DNA from: Gammaproteobacteria bacterium
Lineage (GTDB): Bacteria; Pseudomonadota; Gammaproteobacteria; Pseudomonadales; Pseudohongiellaceae
Length of the DNA: 5,869 nucleotides
Assembly: GCA_002684935.1 (NCBI GenBank)
Contig: NYWC01000023.1
Location: 33,196-39,064 of the forward strand
Reading direction: 5' to 3'
In this document: positions 1-5,474 of the stretch, piece by piece
Position numbering within the stretch: the stretch's first letter is position 1
Layout of the letters: every line of letters starts with the position of its first letter
Made by a program: the position numbers and the translations under genes
The notes under the pieces: generated by a model
The model's database searches: none
Told to the model about the DNA's origin: nothing
What the model saw: only the letters and a program-made list of their open reading frames with translations

Positions 1-124
1 ATAACTTAATGGTTGCTTTCATAAATATTTCCCTCTGTACCGAGTATTACGTGTACCAAGGTGCTTTGGATTTCTTGCGCAGCACAACTCTGGCATTGAG
101 CACAGCACTGGATTTACGACACGC

Positions 125-415
125 ATGACTCTAAGGCAGGGTCCTTGGCTACCTAAATCGATCGAGGACAAAAACCATCGGAGGCTCACTCCATCCGGCC
201 GAATCCTCTCCGCCTGGATCTATAATGGGCAACCTTCAGACATAGAGTCGGGAATGGTGGATGACAAGTTTGTCATGAGAGACCGCAGCTTAACCATACT
301 GGATGAAACTGCCTTACTGGGAGAGGCACACCGCATCGGTGAACGGGTTTGGAGTCGCATCCTCAGGGATGGACCATTGCCGTTACCTAGCCTGAAATAC
401 TACAGGTGGCATTAA
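125..415 (+). CDS. Hypothetical protein, 96 aa, unrecognised
   Basis: I do not recognise this product. The frame starts at the first in-frame ATG and is open back to a stop at position 2, so 125 is the only ordinary start in view, but no Shine-Dalgarno site precedes it. The predicted protein is soluble and rich in Arg, with no membrane segment, signal peptide or cysteine motif. Its stop lies only 8 bases from the stop of the convergent acyl-CoA synthetase gene. Such tight convergent packing is common for real genes, but it would also be seen if this were the surviving 3' end of a decayed gene. Two small hairpins lie inside the frame (CACCG/CGGTG at 329-341 and ATCC/GGAT near 359-370), neither followed by a T run. 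It could be a genuine small gene, a gene remnant, or a chance open frame. Confidence 0.3.
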   Translation: MTLRQGPWLPKSIEDKNHRRLTPSGRILSAWIYNGQPSDIESGMVDDKFVMRDRSLTILDETALLGEAHRIGERVWSRILRDGPLPLPSLKYYRWH

Positions 416-423
416 CAGAAAGC

Positions 424-2127
424 TTAGGCTGTTTTCGTATCTTGCAGTCCCAGCTCCTGCATGCTGATTTCGCGCATCTTGAATTTCTGTACCTTGCCCG
501 TCACAGTCATCGGGAATTCTGTGCTGAATCGGATATAACGAGGCACCTTGAAGTGGGCAATCTGACCATCGCAATATGATTTGATTTCAGCCTCGCTCAG
601 CTGGGCGTCTTCTTTGATATTAATCCAGGCGACAATTTCCTCACCAAACTTTATATCAGGCACACCGGTCACCTGCACTGCATCTATCGCAGGGTGAGTC
701 ATGAGAAACTCTTCGATTTCCCGCGGGTAAACATTCTCTCCCCCACGCACAATCATGTCCTTGATCCGACCTACTATATTCACATAGCCCTCAACATCCA
801 TGATCGCGGTGTCGCCAGTATGCATCCAGCCGTCGCTGTCTATTGCGGCGGCAGTGGCGTCTGGATTTTCCCAGTATCCCAGCATCACCGAATAGCCCCG
901 AGTACAGAGTTCACCCATGGTGCCAACCGTGCAAGTTCGCCCCGTGTCCTGGTCAATGATTTTTACTTCGACATGGGGGTGCACCCGGCCGACCGTGCTT
1001 ACGCGCTTGTCGAGCGGAGAATCAACCCGCGACTGAAAACTTACGGGGCTGGTCTCAGTCATGCCGTAAGCAATTTCTACCTCGGTCATATGCATGAGGT
1101 CATTAACCTGCTTCATAGTCTCCACCGGACAAGGCGCACCAGCCATTATGCCGGTACGCAATGAACTCAAGTCGAAATTATTGAACATGGGTAGGCCAAG
1201 TTCCGCGATGAACATGGTCGGCACACCGAACAACGCCGTTGCCTTTTCCGCCTCTATCGCAGCCAACACCGCCTCCGGCTCAAAGCCCTCACTTGGGTAG
1301 ATCGCACAGGCGCCATGGCTTAAACAACCAAGGTTACCCATTACCATGCCGAAGCAATGATAGAGTGGCACCGGAATCACTAGCCGGTCGCGCTCGCTAA
1401 ACTGCATAATTGCCGCCACAAAATGGCCATTGTTGAGAATATTGTGATGGCTAAGAGTTGCACCTTTAGGAAATCCGGTGGTGCCACTGGTGTACTGAAT
1501 ATTGATGGGATCGTCCATATCCTGTTCGTCGACGCAAGCTGCGAGAGTTTGCGCAGAGACCTTGTCGCCAGCAGCTCGGAACTCTGCCCAGTTGTGAATT
1601 CCAGCCACTTCACTCGCGGTGTTCGACACCACGGTTGTAAGTAGGGGGAACTCGGCAGAGCTTAGGGCACCCGCCTTTGCTGTTGCCAGCTCAGGGCAAA
1701 GTTCAGTTAGCATCGCGATGTAATCTGAAGACTTGAACGAGTTTTGGATTACCAGGCCTTTGCAGCCAGCTTGCTTAAGCACGTAAGCCAATTCATGGGT
1801 CCGGTATGCGGGATTGATCGTGACAAGGACAATGCCAACCTTGGCAGTAGCATACTGGGTACACAGCCATTCCACATTATTCGGTGACCAAATGCCGACC
1901 CGGTCTCCCTTAACAAAGCCAGCCGCGATAAACGCCCGCGCAAGCTGGTTCACCCTCTCCGCAAGCTGCGCATAGGTCCAGCGAATACCCTGATGACAGG
2001 AGACCACGGCTTCTCGTTCGCCATAACGGGCCACGACATTGTCGAAAAACTGCGAAATCGGCAAACCAATTAAAGGTTGGTCGTAGGCACCACTAGCATA
2101 GCTAAGATTAACAGCATGGGAATCCAT
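424..2127 (-). CDS. AMP-forming acyl-CoA synthetase (medium-chain / ACSF2-like fatty acid-CoA ligase)
   Basis: This enzyme activates a carboxylic acid, most likely a medium- or long-chain fatty acid, to its acyl-CoA through an acyl-adenylate, using ATP and CoA in the cytoplasm before beta-oxidation. At 567 residues it is full length for the adenylate-forming (ANL) family. The ATP-binding loop YTSGTTGFPKG is at residues 212-222, YGMTETS at 354-360, the TGD motif at 437-439, and the hinge/linker motif from GRIKD at 453 through GGENVYPREIEE up to about 473. The C-terminal catalytic lysine is K545 in TVTGKVQK. The N-terminal part (HQGIRWTYAQLAERV, then GIWSPNNVEW and INPAYRT) is typical of proteins often annotated as FadD-like or ACSF2-like. 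The ATG start matches the family's N-terminus; the site before it is weak (AGAG five bases upstream). No key residue is missing. The neighbours contain no other beta-oxidation genes, so the exact substrate (fatty acid, methylthiopropionate, terpenoid acid) cannot be told. The family assignment is firm and the substrate is inference. Confidence 0.95.
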   Translation of the reverse strand: MDSHAVNLSYASGAYDQPLIGLPISQFFDNVVARYGEREAVVSCHQGIRWTYAQLAERVNQLARAFIAAGFVKGDRVGIWSPNNVEWLCTQYATAKVGIVLVTINPAYRTHELAYVLKQAGCKGLVIQNSFKSSDYIAMLTELCPELATAKAGALSSAEFPLLTTVVSNTASEVAGIHNWAEFRAAGDKVSAQTLAACVDEQDMDDPINIQYTSGTTGFPKGATLSHHNILNNGHFVAAIMQFSERDRLVIPVPLYHCFGMVMGNLGCLSHGACAIYPSEGFEPEAVLAAIEAEKATALFGVPTMFIAELGLPMFNNFDLSSLRTGIMAGAPCPVETMKQVNDLMHMTEVEIAYGMTETSPVSFQSRVDSPLDKRVSTVGRVHPHVEVKIIDQDTGRTCTVGTMGELCTRGYSVMLGYWENPDATAAAIDSDGWMHTGDTAIMDVEGYVNIVGRIKDMIVRGGENVYPREIEEFLMTHPAIDAVQVTGVPDIKFGEEIVAWINIKEDAQLSEAEIKSYCDGQIAHFKVPRYIRFSTEFPMTVTGKVQKFKMREISMQELGLQDTKTA

Positions 2128-2220
2128 GTTTTCTCTATCCGATTATTGCGCTAGATAAAATTCCAAAACCGAATACGACTTTACCCTGAAGAGTGAGTTG
2201 AGTAAAAGGGAGTGATGTGC

Positions 2221-2316
2221 ATGAAGTCCGAGCGACACGCAGCAAAGATTGACGCAAAGCATGATGCTAGATGCAGAGAAACGTTAAGAATAATCTTAAG
2301 GTCAGTCCGCTATTGA
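2221..2316 (+). CDS. Possible small basic protein, 31 aa
   Basis: A short frame begins MKSERHAAKI and ends with RSVRY before a TGA. An AGGGAG ribosome binding site at 2207-2212 stands 8 bases before the ATG, which is close to ideal spacing. A second in-frame ATG lies two codons upstream at 2215, but it would be only two bases from that site. The peptide is strongly basic (many Arg, Lys and His), has one cysteine, and its C-terminal half could form an amphipathic helix. It is divergent from the acyl-CoA synthetase gene. I recognise no family. Frames of this length occur often by chance, so the support is only the ribosome binding site and the composition. Confidence 0.22.
   Translation: MKSERHAAKIDAKHDARCRETLRIILRSVRY
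2284..2299. repeat. Short inverted repeat TTAAGA-ATAA-TCTTAA
   Basis: Two perfect 6-base arms are separated by four bases. The dyad lies about 160 bases upstream of the acyl-CoA synthetase start, inside the candidate small gene. It could be a weak operator-type dyad for a dimeric regulator. It is A/T rich and short enough to be chance, and I know of no regulator whose site it clearly matches. Confidence 0.3.
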
Positions 2317-2391
2317 GCTTTTTAAAACGCGGAAGTTGTCCCAAAAAATCATCCATGCCCGCAACCTCGCAACGCTGACGGTCTTCACTTG

Positions 2392-2427
2392 AAAAACTGG
2401 CAGCGAGCGCAATAAAGCGGGGCCAGT
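2392..2427 (-). terminator. Candidate rho-independent terminator of the secreted hydrolase gene
   Basis: Read on the minus strand, a perfect 6-base stem (ACTGGC paired with GCCAGT, plus-strand arms 2422-2427 and 2396-2401) encloses an inner CGC/GCG hairpin with a six-base loop. The last stem base is followed immediately by a run of four more T. It lies about 100 bases downstream of the hydrolase stop and more than 250 bases before the acyl-CoA synthetase start, so it would separate those two minus-strand genes into different transcripts. The loop is large and the stem short, so the call is moderate. Confidence 0.4.
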
Positions 2428-2529
2428 CTGCGCCCTACAATAATTGGAGAGAAGTCAGGAACTACAGGAAATATGGAATTGCAGGCTAGACAGGCAGCAG
2501 TGCTGGAAGCCCTGCTACCTTCTGGAATA

Positions 2530-3558
2530 CTAGCGCCACTCGCTCGCTGGCTCATTCGGATCTGACAAGAGGAAACGAATCAGGTCAGCATGAAACTGGT
2601 CCGGAATCTCTACCTGGGGGTTATGTCCGATTTCAGGATAGAGGTGCAAGGCCGAATTGGGCAACTCGCTGTGCACATGATTGACTCGCGCAACGAAATC
2701 ATCGGCAAGGTCATCCTCTTCGCCACCAATAACCAGCGCCTTGGTTTCGATATGCTGCCAATCATAGACAACAGGGTCGTTGTAAAGCATATCGCTGACC
2801 ATGGCTCGCACACGGGCGTAGCGGGGATAATCTCCGCTAAGGGTTTGACCATACTGGCGGCGCACATATTCCAAATGTGCTGGTGGCCAATCTCGTGGGT
2901 AGTATCGTCGATGTCCGCGCAGGACTGACTGGTAGCTTGGGGTTGCAGGATCACTTGCAAGGGGGTCACGCCAGGTCCTGCTCTGACGAGAGTCTGACAA
3001 GCCTATCTGATTGACCATAGCAACATGAGTCACGTTCTCCGGATAAAGCATTGAAAACCTGCTAACCACCATGCCGCCCATGGAGTGCCCCACTGCCGCA
3101 ACCTGCTCAATACCCAACTCATCCATCAGTGCCTTCATATTGGCCGCGACAAAATTGAAGTTATAGGGAATGAGTGGTTTGGAAGACTTACCGTAACCGA
3201 TGCGATCCACCGCAATCACGCGAAATCCGGCAGCCGTGAGCCGGCGAAAACTTTCCTGATAGGGCTCAGAGTAGAAGTTATGACCGTGTTGCCAGAATAT
3301 GGTCTGACCATTGGCTGATCCCGTTGGCGGGATATCCATATAAGCCATAAGCATTTTCTGGCCGTATCGGCGCAAATCAAGGTAATGTACCGGCCAAGGA
3401 TACTCTATCTCTTCAAGATTTAAGGAAACTGGACCCCAGTCCGCTGGTGCCTCTGCGGGCGGTTCCGCCGGCCAGTCCTGGGCAAACCCCTGCGTAAATC
3501 CAAGTGCCAGAACCGTAACTAATAACCACTGAATGGGCTTGGTGCGTGCTTTCGCCAT
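2530..3558 (-). CDS. Secreted/periplasmic alpha/beta hydrolase with intact catalytic triad
   Basis: This is a 342-residue alpha/beta-hydrolase-fold enzyme, probably acting on an ester or similar small substrate outside the cytoplasm. Residues 1-26 form a signal peptide: a basic start MAKARTK, a hydrophobic stretch WLLVTVLALGF, and cleavage after GFA before QDW. A Pro/Ala/Glu-rich linker follows (about 29-40). The oxyanion-hole turn HGHNF starts at residue 91, DRIGYGKS is at 118-125, and the nucleophile elbow GHSMGG at 157-162 has Ser159 as nucleophile. The acid is probably Asp282 (GGEEDD) and the base His312 (EIGHNP). About 190-262 is a cap region, as in haloalkane dehalogenase- or epoxide hydrolase-like members. 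The ATG is supported by GAGG (plus-strand 3567-3570) 8 bases upstream and by the signal peptide. No partner gene is adjacent. The fold, export and triad are clear, but the substrate is not predictable from the sequence. Confidence 0.93.
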   Translation of the reverse strand: MAKARTKPIQWLLVTVLALGFTQGFAQDWPAEPPAEAPADWGPVSLNLEEIEYPWPVHYLDLRRYGQKMLMAYMDIPPTGSANGQTIFWQHGHNFYSEPYQESFRRLTAAGFRVIAVDRIGYGKSSKPLIPYNFNFVAANMKALMDELGIEQVAAVGHSMGGMVVSRFSMLYPENVTHVAMVNQIGLSDSRQSRTWRDPLASDPATPSYQSVLRGHRRYYPRDWPPAHLEYVRRQYGQTLSGDYPRYARVRAMVSDMLYNDPVVYDWQHIETKALVIGGEEDDLADDFVARVNHVHSELPNSALHLYPEIGHNPQVEIPDQFHADLIRFLLSDPNEPASEWR

Positions 3559-3754
3559 TATTATCGCCTCGTTTTCCTTTCTGTTATGTGCTTGAAAATT
3601 GATTGTCTGGATATTAAACCAGAGCCATCATCTCCCGTTTTCCATGCAATTGTATAGCGCAGAGCACGGAAAGATACAGAATCCACGTGGCGAAACTGTC
3701 ATATTTTGGAGAGAGATTTTGGGTAAACTGGCATGAAGTCCAATTTGGCTCTGA
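3559..3754. other. Intergenic region upstream of the hydrolase and of the PPK2 remnant
   Basis: This stretch must hold the promoter of the minus-strand hydrolase and, if it survives, the decayed start of the PPK2 remnant on the plus strand. It contains GAGG and AGGAAA sites just upstream of the hydrolase ATG. A 30-codon plus-strand frame from an ATG at 3644 ends at TGA 3734 and resembles nothing I know. Another ATG at 3733 reads only nine codons before a stop. No convincing -35/-10 pair was identified. Confidence 0.5.
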
Positions 3755-3892
3755 AACCATGATTTTGCCCTGGGAAACGACCCGGAATTTCTTGATTTAC
3801 AGGTTGAGATGGTGCGCCTGCAGAACTCCATTCGGGAGAGTGGTCGCCGACTGCTGATTATTTTTGAAGGCCGTTACGCGGCGGGAAAAGAC
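3755..3892 (+). pseudogene. Truncated polyphosphate kinase 2 (PPK2) N-terminal fragment
   Basis: Translation in this frame gives DPEFLDLQVEMVRLQNSI, then RESGRRLLIIFEGRYAAGK. That is the PPK2 pattern of a helix of the type LQxELVKLQ, a short turn, a beta strand, and the Walker A loop that usually reads FEGRDAAGKGG. PPK2 enzymes use polyphosphate to phosphorylate nucleotides. Here the conserved Asp of the Walker motif is Tyr (codon 3875-3877), the conserved GG after the lysine is absent, and recognisable PPK2 sequence stops at the lysine near 3889. The same frame runs on to a TAA at 3986 without PPK2 similarity, because the DNA there encodes threonine ammonia-lyase in another frame. Upstream, stops at 3734 and 3752 cut off any normal N-terminus. 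It lacks the lid module and most of the kinase fold, so it cannot be active. The family match is by eye over about 35 residues. Confidence 0.65.
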
Positions 3893-4283
3893 CGAGAGTG
3901 CTGGCGCCGCGGCGCTGGCTGCGGTTGCCAGCCACAGCGCGCAATTCAAAGACTCGAGCACGGGCGTCATCCTCCGTGGCGCCAATAAAGACCCACGCAT
4001 CCTGGCAGCGATACTGATGCGTAGACTGATAAAATAGGGGCGCATTGTGCGTTACCTGATACGTCTTCAAGACTTACCTGGCACTTTGTCTGATATCACC
4101 GAGGCCATTGGTGATGCTGGTGGCAATATCGTCGAAGTTTCCCATCAGCGTATGTTCTCCAACTTACCGGTGAAAGATGCGGGTCTTTACCTTACGGTAA
4201 AAACCCGAGGTGCCAGCCAGAGCCAGGACATTCTGCAGCGCCTGATGGGGCTGGATTATGAAACTACGTTGCTGCAGGGCTAG
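3885..4283 (+). pseudogene. Threonine ammonia-lyase C-terminal fragment (with ACT domain), interrupted by a stop
   Basis: One frame reads EKTESAGAAALAAV, then GVILRGANKDPRILAAILM, then a TAG at 4035-4037, then GRIVRYLIRLQDLPGTL and the rest of an ACT domain ending in a TAG at 4281. This follows the end of catabolic-type (IlvA/TdcB-like) pyridoxal-phosphate threonine dehydratases: EGAGAA, then GGNIDPRLLA, then a linker to a C-terminal ACT domain. Those enzymes deaminate threonine to 2-oxobutanoate. The first two thirds, including the cofactor lysine, are missing; the glycine-rich motifs have drifted (EGAGAA to ESAGAA, GGNID to GANKD); and the TAG falls where the family has an ordinary linker residue, so one CAG-to-TAG change would explain it. 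The frame differs from the PPK2 fragment that it joins at about 3883-3892. I am confident that it is a non-functional lyase remnant. Confidence 0.75.
4047..4283 (+). CDS. Possible stand-alone ACT-domain protein, 78 aa (relic of threonine ammonia-lyase)
   Basis: This is the surviving 3' part of the lyase remnant, listed separately because it could still be translated. The GTG at 4047 has TAGGGG at 4035-4040 six bases upstream, an acceptable though not ideal ribosome binding site, which overlaps the interrupting stop codon. The 78 residues make one complete ACT fold: strand YLIRL, the ligand-turn LPGTL followed by a helix, strand NIVEVSHQRMF, strand GLYLTVKT, then a helix and the final strand YETTLL. 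ACT domains bind amino acids and regulate the enzyme to which they belong, and here that catalytic part is gone. The frame is intact and its conserved residues are less drifted than the part before the stop. It may be a young pseudogene or a small amino-acid-binding protein; the former is more likely. Confidence 0.4.
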   Translation: MRYLIRLQDLPGTLSDITEAIGDAGGNIVEVSHQRMFSNLPVKDAGLYLTVKTRGASQSQDILQRLMGLDYETTLLQG

Positions 4284-4423
4284 GCTGCTGCTCGTCTGAA
4301 CTTCTTGCGCTCAAAGCGACTGATTCCTAGTCGGAAAACAAGGCTCAACTGGCCTACTAGCCGCAGCGGAACAGCGGATTCCAAATGCATTCATGCACGG
4401 ATATCGCTTTTATTTTGCGCGCA

Positions 4424-5311
4424 CTAGCTAGCGGCCACCAGCAGGCCAACGCTGATCGCGATCAGACCCATGCCAAGATACTCTCGCAGCGCAATCCTCT
4501 CTCCGAAATAAAAATAAGTGATAAACAAGGTAACAACAAACTCGGTTTGCCCAAGAGTCTTCACCAGCGCGGCTTCCTGCAGGCTCATGGCGGTAAACCA
4601 GCCGATGGATCCTGCAACACTGGCAAAGCCAATAAATAGTGCCGAACGCCAGTTGTCGGCGATCAGGGTGAACTGAGCGGGTTGCCTGTAAAAGATGAGC
4701 GCGAGACAGATCAGCGTTTGTAATGCCACCATGTATACCAACACTGTAGCAGCGCTCAACAGTACTGGCGCCGCGAGTGATAGCGATGCCTGTCGAATCC
4801 AGAGCGAAGCCAGAGCAAAACCCAGTCCGGCCCCAAGACCATACTTGATGCTCGCGTTGTTCATCAGACCCGGCACACTAATCCGCCAATTGCTCGATAA
4901 CAGTACACCGAACACACCAACGCATACCGAAATATAACCCAGCACAGACAGGCTAGCAGCGAAGAAAAGTGATCCCAGGAGAGCGGTCATGATGGCTTCA
5001 GTTTTCGCCAGAGCCGTACCCACCGCAAAATTACGCAGGGTGAGCGCCTTAACCAGGCACAGTGTTGCCACAATTTGTGAGACCGCCGCCAGGCTGGCTG
5101 GAAGCCAGTAATTCGCGTTCAGCACCACTTCCAGGCCGGTATTGGTCCGCCACAACAACGAAAAGTAAATAAACGCAAAGGGCAAACCAAACAGGAACCG
5201 CACCAGCGTGGTTGCCTCGGCAGTAAGTGATTGCGCCATTTGCTTCTGGCCCGCGGTCCTGATGGACTGCATGATCACTGCAAGAATGGTAAAAAACATC
5301 CATGTAGACAT
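4424..5311 (-). CDS. EamA-family (DMT superfamily) inner-membrane transporter
   Basis: This is a 295-residue integral membrane protein of the drug/metabolite transporter superfamily, whose members usually export metabolites such as amino acids or take up small compounds. About ten hydrophobic segments are visible (roughly residues 4-20, 34-54, 68-90, 95-117, 121-140, 157-174, 182-208, 222-243, 249-269 and 275-293), forming two EamA repeats. The end of the second repeat, TLFITYFYFGERIALREYLG, is the classic EamA ending with its conserved Glu. The first repeat has the matching KTEAIMTALLGSLFF stretch. I chose the ATG at 5309-5311 because helix 1 begins right after it. The frame also allows a GTG at 5342-5344, which would add 11 residues, and neither start has a clear ribosome binding site. 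The gene is alone on its strand and divergent from the partial hydrolase gene. The substrate is unknown. Confidence 0.88.
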   Translation of the reverse strand: MSTWMFFTILAVIMQSIRTAGQKQMAQSLTAEATTLVRFLFGLPFAFIYFSLLWRTNTGLEVVLNANYWLPASLAAVSQIVATLCLVKALTLRNFAVGTALAKTEAIMTALLGSLFFAASLSVLGYISVCVGVFGVLLSSNWRISVPGLMNNASIKYGLGAGLGFALASLWIRQASLSLAAPVLLSAATVLVYMVALQTLICLALIFYRQPAQFTLIADNWRSALFIGFASVAGSIGWFTAMSLQEAALVKTLGQTEFVVTLFITYFYFGERIALREYLGMGLIAISVGLLVAAS

Positions 5312-5360
5312 GAGGTTACCATACAAACTATGTGATAGCGCCACAAATGCATTGCTGCTG

Positions 5361-5372
5361 GTGCTCGAGCAC
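5361..5372. promoter_or_regulatory. Perfect 12-base palindrome GTGCTCGAGCAC in a divergent promoter region
   Basis: The palindrome lies about 50 bases upstream of the transporter ATG and about 100 bases upstream of the divergent hydrolase ATG, where an operator serving one or both genes would sit. The symmetry does not extend into the flanks. A weak promoter-like pair (TTAGCA at 5387-5392 and TAAGAT at 5409-5414, 16 apart) points towards the hydrolase gene. No regulator gene is in the window, so the operator role is a guess. Confidence 0.3.
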
Positions 5373-5474
5373 TGGAAAATCAGCTTTTAGCAGGTTAGTC
5401 TCACTATCTAAGATAACGAACGGTCGATTCTAAAATAAAAATATCCTGACAGAGATCATCAGAGGCCCTTTAAT

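Larger units (their letters stand above)
2128..2529. other. Intergenic region between acyl-CoA synthetase and secreted hydrolase
   Basis: These 402 bases contain no long open frame. They hold the upstream region of the acyl-CoA synthetase (minus strand), a possible 31-codon small gene on the plus strand at 2221-2316, the dyad at 2284-2299 inside it, and a terminator-like hairpin for the hydrolase gene at 2392-2427. The part nearest the synthetase start is A/T rich (2145-2175) and could hold its promoter, but I could not identify a -35/-10 pair with good matches and spacing. A second short frame from an ATG at 2473 runs into the antisense of the hydrolase and is not supported. Confidence 0.6.

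Noticed and set aside
694..1164. 156-codon plus-strand open frame inside the acyl-CoA synthetase gene
   Set aside because: It is antisense to the conserved C-terminal half of the synthetase, including the YGMTETS to GGENVYPRE motifs, and its translation resembles no family. It is a shadow frame.
2220..2230. 11-base string GCATGAAGTCC repeated at 3732-3742
   Set aside because: A few repeats of this length are expected by chance in a window of this size, and the flanks do not match.
2473..2565. 30-codon frame starting MELQARQAAVLEALLPSG with AGGA three bases before the ATG
   Set aside because: The ribosome binding site spacing is too short, the second half is antisense to the hydrolase 3' end, and no family match was convincing. 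It could be a trace of a lost gene but is not supportable.
2590..2928. 112-codon plus-strand open frame within the secreted hydrolase
   Set aside because: It is antisense to well-conserved hydrolase sequence containing the catalytic His and Asp, and has no ribosome binding site of note.
3644..3736. 30-codon plus-strand frame upstream of the PPK2 fragment
   Set aside because: It is in the PPK2 frame, but two stops (3734, 3752) separate it from the fragment, and the translation does not resemble a PPK2 N-terminus.
3858..4070. Minus-strand frame containing DAWVFIGATEDD, which at first recalls the biosynthetic IlvA regulatory domain
   Set aside because: The plus strand over the same bases gives a far longer and ordered match to the C-terminal part of threonine ammonia-lyase, continuing into a full ACT domain. 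The minus-strand resemblance is short and does not continue.
4317..4333. CGACT/AGTCG hairpin after the ACT-domain stop as a terminator
   Set aside because: The stem is only five pairs and no T run follows on either strand.
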